From the NCBI GenBank assembly GCA_048393055.1, contig DBFJJS010000013.1, positions 1 through 64,000 on the forward strand: a stretch of DNA of 64,000 bases, in the 5' to 3' direction. This document shows positions 15,453-22,960 of this stretch, one piece after another. Within the stretch, counting starts at the first letter, position 1; each line of letters starts with the position of its first letter. The position numbers and the translations under genes were made by a program. The notes under the pieces are model-generated. The model had not been told where the DNA came from and made no database searches. It worked only from the letters and a program-made list of their open reading frames with translations. The DNA comes from Faeciplasma sp048393055 (GTDB lineage: Bacteria; Bacillota; Clostridia; Oscillospirales; Ruminococcaceae).

Positions 15453-16613
15453 TTAATATGTGCCCTCCGTGTCGGCAATTACCGACTCGAAGCCGGTCTT
15501 TCTCCTTGATGTTGCGACCCGCTTCATAAGCTCATCCTTGAAAAGCTGTTCGTCAAACGGCATTGTTATCTCCCTGCCCAAAAACGACGACAGGTGCATG
15601 GCATTTGAAAGCATAAGACCGTTTATGCCCTCTCTTCCGTCCGCGACGAGGGGCTCGCCTCTTAAAATAGCGCCGCCCCACGCGTTTATAACGCCGACGT
15701 GCTGCTCGTTTCTGCCGTCCAGCTCTACTTCAACCTGCGTAGCCTTCGGACAGCCGAACGGGGATTTATTTGTTCTTGAAAACTCCTGCTCCGCCATCTC
15801 AAGCTCCCACACTAAAAGCTTTCCGTGCTCGGCAATTATCTTCGCGCGATCAAGCTGTATCTCAAAGCGGTTTGTGCCGCAGGCGTCTCCCGTTGTGGTG
15901 ATAAATACGCCGGTTGCGCCGTTTTCGTATTCGACATATGTGGTTACGTCGTCCTCGACCTCGATATCGTGCCACTTTCCGTAGTGCAGATGCGCTTCTA
16001 CCGTTTTAGGCATGCCGCATATCCACTGCCAAAGGTCGAGCTGGTGCGGGCACTGGTTTAAAAGCACACCTCCGCCCTCGCCGCTCCATGTGGCGCGCCA
16101 GTTTCCAGAATCATAATACGCCTGCGGGCGATACCAGTCGGTTATTATCCAGTTGGTCCTTTTTATCCCGCCGTATATGCCGGACTGCACCAGCTCCCTC
16201 ATCTTTCTGTAAACGCAGTTGGTGCGCTGGTTGAACATCATTGCAAATACTACCTCTGGATGCCTGTCTGCCTCCTCGTTCATCTGCCGCACCTGGAGAG
16301 TATACACTCCGGCGGGCTTTTCACACATTACATGTATTCCCCTTTTCATGCACTCTATCGCGTATTTGGGGTGGTCGTAATGCGGCACGCATATCATGCA
16401 TGCGTCTATCAAGCCGGAATCGAGCATTTTTTCGGTGTCGTTAAAAAGCGCGACACCCTCTCCAAGCTCGTTTTTCGCCCATTCCAGCCTTGCGGGGTTT
16501 ATATCCGCCACCGCCCTCAGCTCAAAATCCGGGCACTTCCCGCCGGTCACGCTCTTGGCATGACCCGAGCCCATATTTCCTATTCCTATTATTCCAAGTC
16601 TGATTTTATCCAT
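15453..16613 (-). CDS. Gfo/Idh/MocA family oxidoreductase (first copy)
   Basis: A 386-residue paralogue of the downstream gene. GIGNMG forms the dinucleotide site, EKP lies at 98-100 and His190 in LLNQCPHQLDLW is the likely proton relay. The phrase QCPHQLDLWQWICGMP is common to a large clade of this family in gut Firmicutes and Bacteroidota. The start ATG 16613 lies 27 bases after the TIM-barrel gene. Two dehydrogenases with diverged substrate loops in one operon suggest successive oxidation and reduction, or two related sugars. Confidence 0.86.
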   Translation of the reverse strand: MDKIRLGIIGIGNMGSGHAKSVTGGKCPDFELRAVADINPARLEWAKNELGEGVALFNDTEKMLDSGLIDACMICVPHYDHPKYAIECMKRGIHVMCEKPAGVYTLQVRQMNEEADRHPEVVFAMMFNQRTNCVYRKMRELVQSGIYGGIKRTNWIITDWYRPQAYYDSGNWRATWSGEGGGVLLNQCPHQLDLWQWICGMPKTVEAHLHYGKWHDIEVEDDVTTYVEYENGATGVFITTTGDACGTNRFEIQLDRAKIIAEHGKLLVWELEMAEQEFSRTNKSPFGCPKATQVEVELDGRNEQHVGVINAWGGAILRGEPLVADGREGINGLMLSNAMHLSSFLGREITMPFDEQLFKDELMKRVATSRRKTGFESVIADTEGTY

Positions 16614-16640
16614 ATAAAAGCCTCCAGCAATATAAAGCGG

Positions 16641-17390
16641 TCAATTAAATCCCCTTGATACAAGGTAATCGTAGCTTCTTTTCAAGCAGTCAAAGGGGCT
16701 TTCGCCATAGCAGTCGTCCTGCTCTACGAGCATATACTCCGTTCCCGCCTCCTGCGCGCAGCGAAACACCCTGTCAAAGTTGATATTCCCCTCGCCTACT
16801 ACAGCCATTTTCCTGCCGTAGGAGAAATCCTTAAGATGTATACATGGCACTCTTCCAGCAAGGTGTTCTATCCACCACGCCGGATCGCCACCCCCTGCGG
16901 TAATCCAGAACGTATCGAGAGTAAAGCCCATTTCCTCAGGCTTAAAGGACCTTGCCAGCCGCTCGAGTATCAGCTCGCCGCCATATTTTTGAAACTCCTG
17001 ATCGTGATTATGGTACATAAAGTAGCAGCCGTTTTTACTGATTTCCCTTGCCGCGCCTATGTACTTTTCGTAAAACGCCTCGGGCGTGTCTCCGGATTTC
17101 AGGTCAAATGCATTCCAACCAAGCCCTATATACCTGCAGCCGTAGATTTTGTGATCGATCGCCGTTTGCCTCGGGTCTGAAAGTATCTTATCAGCCGGGG
17201 TATGCGTCAGGACACACTCAAGGCCGCACTTATGCAGCTCGTCGCGAAGCCACTCCGGCTCAAACTCACAGCTTCCTGACACCTGAACGTATTTGTAGCC
17301 TATGTCTGCAACCTTTTTTAAGGTCGCGGAAAAGTCCTCGAGGTTTTTGCAAAAATCCCGAACGGTATAAAGCTGAGCGCCTATTTTCAT
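16641..17390 (-). CDS. Sugar phosphate isomerase/epimerase family protein (second)
   Basis: A 249-residue xylose isomerase-like TIM barrel (AP_endonuc_2 fold). Metal-site candidates: the HNHDQEF histidines and Glu near 142-147, the Asp in TLDTFW near 178, the IHLKDF His near 205, and the LVEQDD Glu near 227. This fold covers isomerases, 3-epimerases and the 3-keto-glycoside lyases found beside Gfo/Idh/MocA enzymes, so the exact activity is open. Its first four bases (ATGA) overlap the stop of the gene before it, showing translational coupling. Confidence 0.82.
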   Translation of the reverse strand: MKIGAQLYTVRDFCKNLEDFSATLKKVADIGYKYVQVSGSCEFEPEWLRDELHKCGLECVLTHTPADKILSDPRQTAIDHKIYGCRYIGLGWNAFDLKSGDTPEAFYEKYIGAAREISKNGCYFMYHNHDQEFQKYGGELILERLARSFKPEEMGFTLDTFWITAGGGDPAWWIEHLAGRVPCIHLKDFSYGRKMAVVGEGNINFDRVFRCAQEAGTEYMLVEQDDCYGESPFDCLKRSYDYLVSRGFN

Positions 17391-18244
17391 TCTTCAAGCT
17401 CCTTTACAAGCTTTTTAAACGCGACGCACGCGGCGTCAAACGCGGCGTCAGGGTCGGGGTAAACGTACTTATCGGAGGCCACGGAGCGCTCGCCGCTTCT
17501 TTCAAGCTCCTCAAGACCCTTGAACACGGTAAGGTGCGGCTCAATTGTAAAATCACGCCCTCCCATATCCAAAAAGCTTTTTATTATCTCTTTAAGATGA
17601 CCCGCGCCGCAGCCGGCGGGAACAACACTGCCGTCCGCCATAGCGTCCTTAATATGCATATACTCTATGTATCCGCCAATCTCCTCCCACGCCTTAAGGG
17701 TATCAACTCCGCACTGAACGAAGTTCGCAGGGTCAAAAATACCTCTGATCTGAGGATATGTCTTAAGTATGTCAAGACATCTCTCCCAGTTGTCGCCGTA
17801 TATTCCCTTTTCATTCTCGTGGCAGAGCGTCACGCCGTATGACGCAGCCATCTCAACCATTTTTCCCAGCCTATCCATTACCTCCTGACGGCAATCTGCG
17901 GGATCCTCATCCTTGGGAATGTAAAAAGAAAATATTCTTATATACTTTGTTCCAAAGACCCGGCACAACTCCAAAAGATTCTTAAGCTTTTCAAGCTGAG
18001 GGGCAAAATTATCCCTTACGCCTATTTTGCCTATAGGCGAACCGAGCGACCAAACTCCTATTTTGGAGTCGCGGAGCATCTTTCCGACATAACATGCCGC
18101 GACAAACGACAGATCCGCCACGTTGCCAAGCTCTGTTCCACGCAGCTCGACGCCGTCAAGGGCATTTCTTTTTGCAGCGGCTATCTGACCGTCCATACTC
18201 CGGCTTGCTTCATCCGTAAACGCATATAATCTGATATTTTCCAT
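17387..18244 (-). CDS. Sugar phosphate isomerase/epimerase family protein (first)
   Basis: A 285-residue TIM-barrel protein of the same AP_endonuc_2 superfamily. LCHENEKG has the histidine and glutamate of the metal site, IFDPANF the aspartate, YMHIKD the histidine, and FTIEPH the last glutamate. It leads the four-gene operon, after a promoter with a palindrome over the -10 box. Low similarity to its neighbour means the two barrels probably catalyse different steps. Isomerase, epimerase or lyase cannot be told apart by sequence. Confidence 0.82.
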   Translation of the reverse strand: MENIRLYAFTDEASRSMDGQIAAAKRNALDGVELRGTELGNVADLSFVAACYVGKMLRDSKIGVWSLGSPIGKIGVRDNFAPQLEKLKNLLELCRVFGTKYIRIFSFYIPKDEDPADCRQEVMDRLGKMVEMAASYGVTLCHENEKGIYGDNWERCLDILKTYPQIRGIFDPANFVQCGVDTLKAWEEIGGYIEYMHIKDAMADGSVVPAGCGAGHLKEIIKSFLDMGGRDFTIEPHLTVFKGLEELERSGERSVASDKYVYPDPDAAFDAACVAFKKLVKELEE

Positions 18245-18257
18245 ATCCGTCCCCCCG

Positions 18258-18305
18258 AATATATAATCTCAATTATATATTACTAAATATATTTGTGTTT
18301 TACAA
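18258..18305 (-). promoter_or_regulatory. Promoter with palindromic operator, oxidoreductase/isomerase operon
   Basis: TTGTAA (complement of 18300-18305), 17 bases, TAATAT (complement of 18277-18282). The -10 box is overlapped by a perfect inverted repeat, AATATATAAT with four bases then its complement (18258-18281). Such a 24-bp palindrome at the start site is a typical repressor target; no regulator gene is adjacent. Confidence 0.6.
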
Positions 18306-18343
18306 GACAAATTAATAATTTTATGGGACAAAAAATAGTGTTT

Positions 18344-19120
18344 TTATTTTATAAAATTTTTACGGTTTTTTATTATGAATATGTACGCGGCGCAGGCAAC
18401 AATTATAATAACGCTCACTATCTGAGAAGTAGATAAGACTCCGATTTCCCCGCGTTCGGCGTCGCCCCTGAAAAATTCAAGAGTAAACCTTATAACCGGA
18501 TATACGAAGCAGTATGTGCACACCTGAACACCCTGCGCGCCTGGTTTTATGCAAATTGAAACGCACTGAACTGAAAATAATGCAACAAGAAGAGCCGCCT
18601 CCAGCAGCTGTATCGGAAACAGCGGCACTCCGAGCGGGGTCATGCCGGCGGTTGAAACATAAGTGCAGCTTATGGGACCATCGTACGGAAGCCCATAGCA
18701 GCAGCCAGCGAAAAAGCATCCGACCCTGCCCACAGCATGTCCCAAAGGAAGGGCAAATGCATATAAATCCAAAAACGGAAGCGCAGGAAGCTTAAACTGC
18801 CTGAGGTATATTATGAGCCCTGCCGCGCCTCCCAAAAGCCCTCCGTAAAAGACAAAGCCTCCCTTTATTACAGCCTCGAGCGGTATTTCAAGCTGTATTA
18901 TCTGCCGTATGGAAACTGCGATAAATAAAAGCTTGGCGCCTATCATGGCGCCTATCATGGTATATACCGCCGAGCAGACGAGGTCAAATCTCTCTATTTT
19001 TTTCTTTGGGCAAATAAGCACAGCCGCTGCGGATGCGAGAAAAATCCCTGCGTAAAAGCATATGCCGTAAACCGGTATATCGCGGCCGAAAACCGATATA
19101 TCGGGGCTTGAAATTATCAT
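18344..19120 (-). CDS. lgt: Prolipoprotein diacylglyceryl transferase
   Basis: A 258-residue membrane enzyme that moves diacylglycerol from phosphatidylglycerol to the lipobox cysteine of prolipoproteins. It has about seven membrane segments. The signature HAVGRVGCFFAGCCYG (about 129-144) is the clostridial form of the Lgt signature, followed by PISCTYVS and the late YPVIRFTLEFFRGD segment with the conserved Arg and Glu. AAGGAGG lies about ten bases before the ATG. It is separated by a terminator from the DUF4190 gene, so it may need its own promoter or read-through. Confidence 0.93.
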   Translation of the reverse strand: MIISSPDISVFGRDIPVYGICFYAGIFLASAAAVLICPKKKIERFDLVCSAVYTMIGAMIGAKLLFIAVSIRQIIQLEIPLEAVIKGGFVFYGGLLGGAAGLIIYLRQFKLPALPFLDLYAFALPLGHAVGRVGCFFAGCCYGLPYDGPISCTYVSTAGMTPLGVPLFPIQLLEAALLVALFSVQCVSICIKPGAQGVQVCTYCFVYPVIRFTLEFFRGDAERGEIGVLSTSQIVSVIIIVACAAYIFIIKNRKNFIK

Positions 19121-19147
19121 GTTTTATTATGCCTCCTTAATGTCTAA

Positions 19148-19178
19148 AAAATTGCCCGACAGGGAACGCCTGTCGGGC
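19148..19178 (-). terminator. Terminator after the DUF4190 gene
   Basis: GCCCGACAGG (19154-19163) pairs with CCTGTCGGGC (19169-19178). On the minus strand the stem is followed by AATTTTTT. It sits between the DUF4190 gene and lgt. Confidence 0.88.
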
Positions 19179-19215
19179 AGCTTTTCCGTGTGAAACACTA
19201 ATATAGCGGCTTTTA

Positions 19216-19524
19216 TCATGAAAAAGCAGCTAATCCCGCGGTGCAGATTGTGCATATGCCGCAGGTAAAGAAGGTTACAGCCGTGCATACCACCGCTATT
19301 ATTCCTATTACAAGACCGGCGGTCGCAAGCCCGCTGGGTTCTCCGGCAGCCTTGCACTGCTTGCCTCCCACAACGCTCAGCACAAGGCCTACTACTGCAA
19401 GCGGCAATCCTGCTACCGCATATACCGGTATCCAGCCTACTATCAGAGAAAGTATCCCTAAAACAAGACCGGCTATCGCCTTTCCCTTTCCCTGGCCTTG
19501 TGTCTGTACAGTACCGTTTTCCAT
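19216..19524 (-). CDS. DUF4190 domain membrane protein
   Basis: A 102-residue protein made of two Gly-rich hydrophobic helical hairpins (GLVLGILSLIVGWIPVYAVAGLPLAVVGL and ATAGLVIGIIAV), the pattern of DUF4190. Function is unknown for the family. The N-terminus is short and polar (MENGTVQTQGQGKGKA). AGGAGGAAAAAAT precedes the start. It lies 43 bases after a tiny membrane peptide gene and probably shares its promoter. Confidence 0.75.
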   Translation of the reverse strand: MENGTVQTQGQGKGKAIAGLVLGILSLIVGWIPVYAVAGLPLAVVGLVLSVVGGKQCKAAGEPSGLATAGLVIGIIAVVCTAVTFFTCGICTICTAGLAAFS

Positions 19525-19567
19525 ATTTTTTCCTCCTTACTCGTTTCTATCAAAAAAGCAATAACGC

Positions 19568-19660
19568 TTAATTGCCTCTTCGGCTACGCAAAATAAATGA
19601 CGTGCCAAGCCACGCTGCGCACAATAAAACCGCGATGACCGCCAATGCTCTGAATTCCAT
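19568..19660 (-). CDS. Small membrane peptide, 30 residues
   Basis: An open frame of 30 codons with GGGAGAAGGA eight bases upstream of its ATG. After MEFR comes one hydrophobic helix (ALAVIAVLLCAAWLGTSFIL) and a basic end RSRRGN, so it should insert with its C-terminus in the cytoplasm. It follows the consensus minus-strand promoter at 19744-19772 and precedes the DUF4190 gene. I do not recognise it. The case rests on ribosome site, membrane-helix composition and promoter. Confidence 0.55.
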   Translation of the reverse strand: MEFRALAVIAVLLCAAWLGTSFILRSRRGN

Positions 19661-19710
19661 TTCAATCCTTCTCCCTTTTTATTGCCGATTTTTTGAGTTC
19701 ATCAAATACT

Positions 19711-19772
19711 GACAAAAATATTGTCCGTATTCGGGCTATAGTTATTATAGCCCAGATAAGGGCTATTGTCAA
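19711..19772. promoter_or_regulatory. Divergent promoters with overlapping operator repeats
   Basis: Minus strand: TTGACA (complement of 19767-19772), 17 bases, TATAAT (complement of 19744-19749), a full consensus promoter for the small membrane peptide. Plus strand: TTGTCC (19721-19726), 16 bases, TATTAT (19743-19748) could serve the HTH gene. Overlapping both are GGGCTATA and its inverted copy around five bases (19733-19753), a third GGGCTAT half-site at 19760-19766, and GACAA/TTGTC (19711-19725). Confidence 0.7.
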
Positions 19773-19831
19773 TAGGCGGATAAGAAAATATCCTTTAAAT
19801 TAAGAAATATCTATCCCTCAGGAGGACGTAT

Positions 19832-20047
19832 ATGATAGTATATGACAGGCTGTGGGAAACTCTTAAAAAAAGAGGTGTTTCACAGTACAGGCTTATAAAC
19901 GAGTATCATATAAGCACAGGGCAGCTCGACCGCCTAAGAAAAAATTCAAACGTGAGCACTTTCACCCTGAACCAGCTATGCAGCATACTTGAGTGCAGAT
20001 TAGAGGACATTGCCCAGTTTATACCGGACGAGAAAAAGGATGCATGA
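19832..20047 (+). CDS. XRE/Cro-type helix-turn-helix regulator
   Basis: A 71-residue single-domain regulator. The helix-turn-helix spans about 18-42 (VSQYRLINEYHISTGQLDRLRKN), followed by the usual TFTLNQLCSILECRLEDIAQFIP dimerisation part. Such small XRE proteins often repress their own or a neighbouring divergent gene. Repeats in the shared promoter region suggest that it controls the small membrane peptide-DUF4190 unit and itself. A good AGGAGGACGTAT precedes the start. Confidence 0.85.
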   Translation: MIVYDRLWETLKKRGVSQYRLINEYHISTGQLDRLRKNSNVSTFTLNQLCSILECRLEDIAQFIPDEKKDA

Positions 20048-20144
20048 GCAATTTTGCGCCGAAACATAACGAGTTTTAGCCAACCTCTTGCATTAAGCAA
20101 AAATCTGTGGTAAACTAACTATGCTAAAATTATTATGACAATTG

Positions 20145-20286
20145 CCAATCCGAGATATAGGCGTGCGGGTCCTGTGCAACAAGGCGCTGTGAACCATGTC
20201 AGGCGGGGAACCGAGCAGCATTAAGCAGTTTGCCTTGTGTGACGCAGTCTCGCCTGCACGTCTATACGTCGGATTGGACTTTTTTA
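20145..20286 (+). ncRNA. ffs: Signal recognition particle RNA (bacterial small SRP RNA)
   Basis: The apical domain is clear: TCAGG at 20199-20203, a CGG/CCG stem closing a GGAA tetraloop, and AGCAGC (20214-20219). Compared with the common UCC/GGA stem, the bases have covaried and pairing is kept. Upstream GTGAACCATG matches the Firmicutes scRNA. The ends pair: CCAATCCGA (20145-20153) with TCGGATTGG (20269-20277), followed by ACTTTTTT as terminator. Location just before dnaX is common. TAAAAT preceded by TGC (20122-20130) or TATTAT (20131-20136) may be the -10 box. Confidence 0.92.
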
Positions 20287-20306
20287 GGCGGAGGTGTAAA
20301 TTAAAT

Positions 20307-21989
20307 ATGTATACGGCTTTGTACAGAAAATGGCGTCCCAAGACCTTTGACGACGTAATATCCCAGCCGCATATTACAACTACCCTCCAGCATCAGATAG
20401 CGGAAAATAAAACCGCCCACGCCTATCTTTTTACCGGCTCGAGGGGCACCGGAAAAACCACCTGCGCACGGATATTTGCCAAAGCGATTAACTGCCTGAA
20501 TCCGCACGATGGCAAGCCCTGCCTTGAATGCGACATCTGCCGCGCCGCCGAAAACGGCACCTTAAACGACATAATCGAGATAGACGCCGCGTCCAACACC
20601 GGAGTGGACGATATAAGGGAGCTTCGCGAATCGGCGATTTACACTCCGGAGCTTTGCCGCTACAAGGTTTATATAATAGACGAGGTTCACATGCTTTCAA
20701 ATCAGGCGTTCAACGCTCTCCTTAAAATCATGGAAGAGCCTCCCGAGCATGTGAAGTTCATACTCGCCACGACGGAAATATATAAAGTGCCGGCGACGAT
20801 AATATCGCGCTGCCAGCGGTTCGACTTCAGGAGGATACGCCCTCGTGATATTTCCGACAGGCTTTTGTATATTGCGGACAAAGAAGGCGTGACTCTAAGT
20901 GAGGATGCCGCCGCCGCAATAGCGGAAATCTCAGACGGCGCGATGCGCGACGCGCTTTCCCTTTTAGACCAATGCATAGCGTATTCCGACAATATATCTG
21001 CCGATACCGTCTCCGACGCCGCAGGAATTGCCGGAAGGGAGTATCTGTTTGAGATACTCGACGCGATATCGGATAGTGACGCGGCGAAGGTACTGAAAAT
21101 AATCGATTTTCTCTACTCCCGCTCAAAGGACATGGCAAGGCTGTGCGACGAGCTTGTTTTGCAGCTCAGAAACGTCATGCTTATAATCACAGCCCCGGAA
21201 AACGAAGAGCTCCTTAGCTGCCTGCCGTCTGAGAGGGACAGGCTTATAGGGCTTTCAAAAAAGCTTAGCCTTGACGACGTGCTAAAACAGCTTGAAATAC
21301 TTCAGGCAGCCGGCGAGGCAATGCAGCGCGCGGTTTCAAAGCGCACGGAATTTGAAATGGCGGCAATAAAGCTTTGCCGCGGTTATGGCGCCGTACAAGA
21401 CAGCAATGATACATCCGCAATTGAAAAGCGAATTTCAGCGCTGGAGAAAAGACTTGACGCATTGATAAAATCGGGGGCAGCTGTAAAAAGCTATTCTCAG
21501 AAAAATAATTCTCAGAGAAATGATTCTCATTCTCAGAGAAATGATTCTCATTCTCAGAAAGTCCCTTCACACGATGCCGGCGAGCCGAGCCATGCAGAAT
21601 CCGTCGAAAAAGCAAAAAATCCCGCTGGTTCTCAGCAGCCATTGCCTGTAAACGACGAAACGCTTAAGCCCTTCGACAGGTGGGACGAGGTGTTAAAAAG
21701 GCTTACGGAGGTAAACCCCGGGTGCGCGGGCGCTCTCAAGGGCTCTAAGGGCAGGTGCTGCGGAAATACTCTGCTTATCGAGGTGCAGTCGGAATTCTTC
21801 CTGAACCTGTTTAAAAAACCGGAAAACGCTGCGTCTCTTCGGGACGTCGTAAAGGAAATTACAGGAGTAAGCTATTCTCTGAGGGCAAGATGCGTCAAGG
21901 AGAAAGAGAAGGAAAGCGAAACAAACGACAGGCTGTCGCAGCTTATTGAACAGGCTAAAAAGGCTGACATACCTTTCGACATAGACTAA
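20307..21989 (+). CDS. dnaX: DNA polymerase III subunits gamma/tau
   Basis: A 560-residue clamp-loader ATPase. Walker A GSRGTGKTT (44-52), zinc cysteines near 63, 72, 75 and 78, Walker B region IIDEVHML and the arginine-finger SRC motif (ISRCQRFDF) are all present. After domain III comes a low-complexity Ser/Gln/Asn hinge (about 390-450) with a 7-residue tandem repeat, then a short tau-type C-terminal domain. The start is ATG 20307 with GGCGGAGGTG upstream; an in-frame extension to 20196 runs inside the SRP RNA and is not coding. ybaB, recR and tadA follow in the usual order. Confidence 0.96.
   Translation: MYTALYRKWRPKTFDDVISQPHITTTLQHQIAENKTAHAYLFTGSRGTGKTTCARIFAKAINCLNPHDGKPCLECDICRAAENGTLNDIIEIDAASNTGVDDIRELRESAIYTPELCRYKVYIIDEVHMLSNQAFNALLKIMEEPPEHVKFILATTEIYKVPATIISRCQRFDFRRIRPRDISDRLLYIADKEGVTLSEDAAAAIAEISDGAMRDALSLLDQCIAYSDNISADTVSDAAGIAGREYLFEILDAISDSDAAKVLKIIDFLYSRSKDMARLCDELVLQLRNVMLIITAPENEELLSCLPSERDRLIGLSKKLSLDDVLKQLEILQAAGEAMQRAVSKRTEFEMAAIKLCRGYGAVQDSNDTSAIEKRISALEKRLDALIKSGAAVKSYSQKNNSQRNDSHSQRNDSHSQKVPSHDAGEPSHAESVEKAKNPAGSQQPLPVNDETLKPFDRWDEVLKRLTEVNPGCAGALKGSKGRCCGNTLLIEVQSEFFLNLFKKPENAASLRDVVKEITGVSYSLRARCVKEKEKESETNDRLSQLIEQAKKADIPFDID
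21494..21560 (+). repeat. 21-bp tandem repeat in the dnaX hinge
   Basis: Two perfect 21-bp units (21510-21530 and 21531-21551), with partial copies before and after. Each unit encodes Ser-Gln-Arg-Asn-Asp-Ser-His. The length keeps the reading frame, so copy number could vary without harm. Confidence 0.85.
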
Positions 21990-22011
21990 AACTATTTAAA
22001 GGAGTTATCAT

Positions 22012-22356
22012 ATGAAGGCAAGAATACCACAGGGAATGGGCGGCGCCCAGAACATGAACCAGATGATACGTCAGGCGCAGAAAATGCAGGAGGAAATGGC
22101 GAGCTTCCAGTCTGAATTCGAGGAAAAGGAGTTCAAGGCTTCTGTCGGAGGCGGAGCAGTTGAAATAACCATGAACGGCAAGCGCGAGGTGACAGGCGTA
22201 ACCATAAAGCCGGAGGTAGTAGACCCGGAGGACGTCGAGATGCTTCAGGACCTTGTTGCAAGCGCGGTAAACGAGGTTCTTTCAAACATTGAGGCTGAGT
22301 CCTCGGAGGGCATGCAGAAAATTACGGGCGGCATAAATATGCCGGGGCTGTTCTGA
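22012..22356 (+). CDS. YbaB/EbfC nucleoid-associated protein
   Basis: A 114-residue YbaB/EbfC family protein that binds DNA as a dimer. It has the Gln/Met-rich helix (MNQMIRQAQKMQEEM), the VEITMNGKREVTGVTI strands, and DVEMLQDLVASAVNEV. The Gly/Met-rich N-terminus and GGINMPGLF end are typical of Firmicutes members. It sits between dnaX and recR; its stop overlaps the recR start by one base (TGATG). AAAGGAG precedes the start. Confidence 0.93.
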   Translation: MKARIPQGMGGAQNMNQMIRQAQKMQEEMASFQSEFEEKEFKASVGGGAVEITMNGKREVTGVTIKPEVVDPEDVEMLQDLVASAVNEVLSNIEAESSEGMQKITGGINMPGLF

Positions 22357-22958
22357 TGGCGGAATCAAGCGCACTTCCGCTGACGCTTTTGGCGGAACAG
22401 TTTGCCAAGCTGCCCGGAATAGGCATGAAAACTGCGCAGAGGCTGGCGTACTTTGTGATGTCAATGTCAGACGAGGAGGCTGAGGCGTTTGCGAAGGCTA
22501 TTGTACATGCCCACCGCACCGTTCACGCCTGTTCGGTGTGCCAAAACCTCACTGATAAAGAAATATGCCCTATATGCTCGGACGAAAAGCGCGACCACTC
22601 CACAATATGCGTAGTGGAAAGTCCGAAGGACATAGCCGCATTTGAGCGCACTCGCGAATACAACGGCGTTTACCATGTGCTTCACGGTCTTATCTCTCCG
22701 ATTGACGGTGTGACGCCGGACAAGCTGAAAATAAACGAGCTTCTGAAAAGGATATCAAAAAGTGATGTTAAAGAAGTCATCATGGCGACAAACCCAACCC
22801 CGGAGGGAGAAGCTACAGCTATGTACGTCTCAAGGCTGCTAAAGCCGCTGGGCGTCAGGGTTACGCGTCTTGCTTTCGGTCTGCCTATGGGAGCAATACT
22901 TGAGTACGCGGACGAGATCACCCTCTATAAGGCTCTTGAAAACAGAAGCGAGATATAG
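22356..22958 (+). CDS. recR: Recombination protein RecR
   Basis: A 200-residue RecR that acts with RecF and RecO in RecA loading at gaps. It has the N-terminal helix-hairpin-helix (LPGIGMKTAQRLAYF), a four-cysteine zinc finger (CSVC, CPIC), a Toprim domain (VVESPKDIAAFERT, then MATNPTPEGEATAMY) and the C-terminal VTRLAFGLPMGAILEYAD strand. Length is normal. Coupled to ybaB by a one-base overlap and followed two bases later by tadA. Confidence 0.96.
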   Translation: MAESSALPLTLLAEQFAKLPGIGMKTAQRLAYFVMSMSDEEAEAFAKAIVHAHRTVHACSVCQNLTDKEICPICSDEKRDHSTICVVESPKDIAAFERTREYNGVYHVLHGLISPIDGVTPDKLKINELLKRISKSDVKEVIMATNPTPEGEATAMYVSRLLKPLGVRVTRLAFGLPMGAILEYADEITLYKALENRSEI

Positions 22959-22960
22959 CC

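Noticed and set aside
20196..20306. N-terminal extension of dnaX
   Set aside because: The extra 37 codons run through the SRP RNA and its terminator. ATG 20307 has a ribosome site and begins the normal MYTALYRKWRP sequence.
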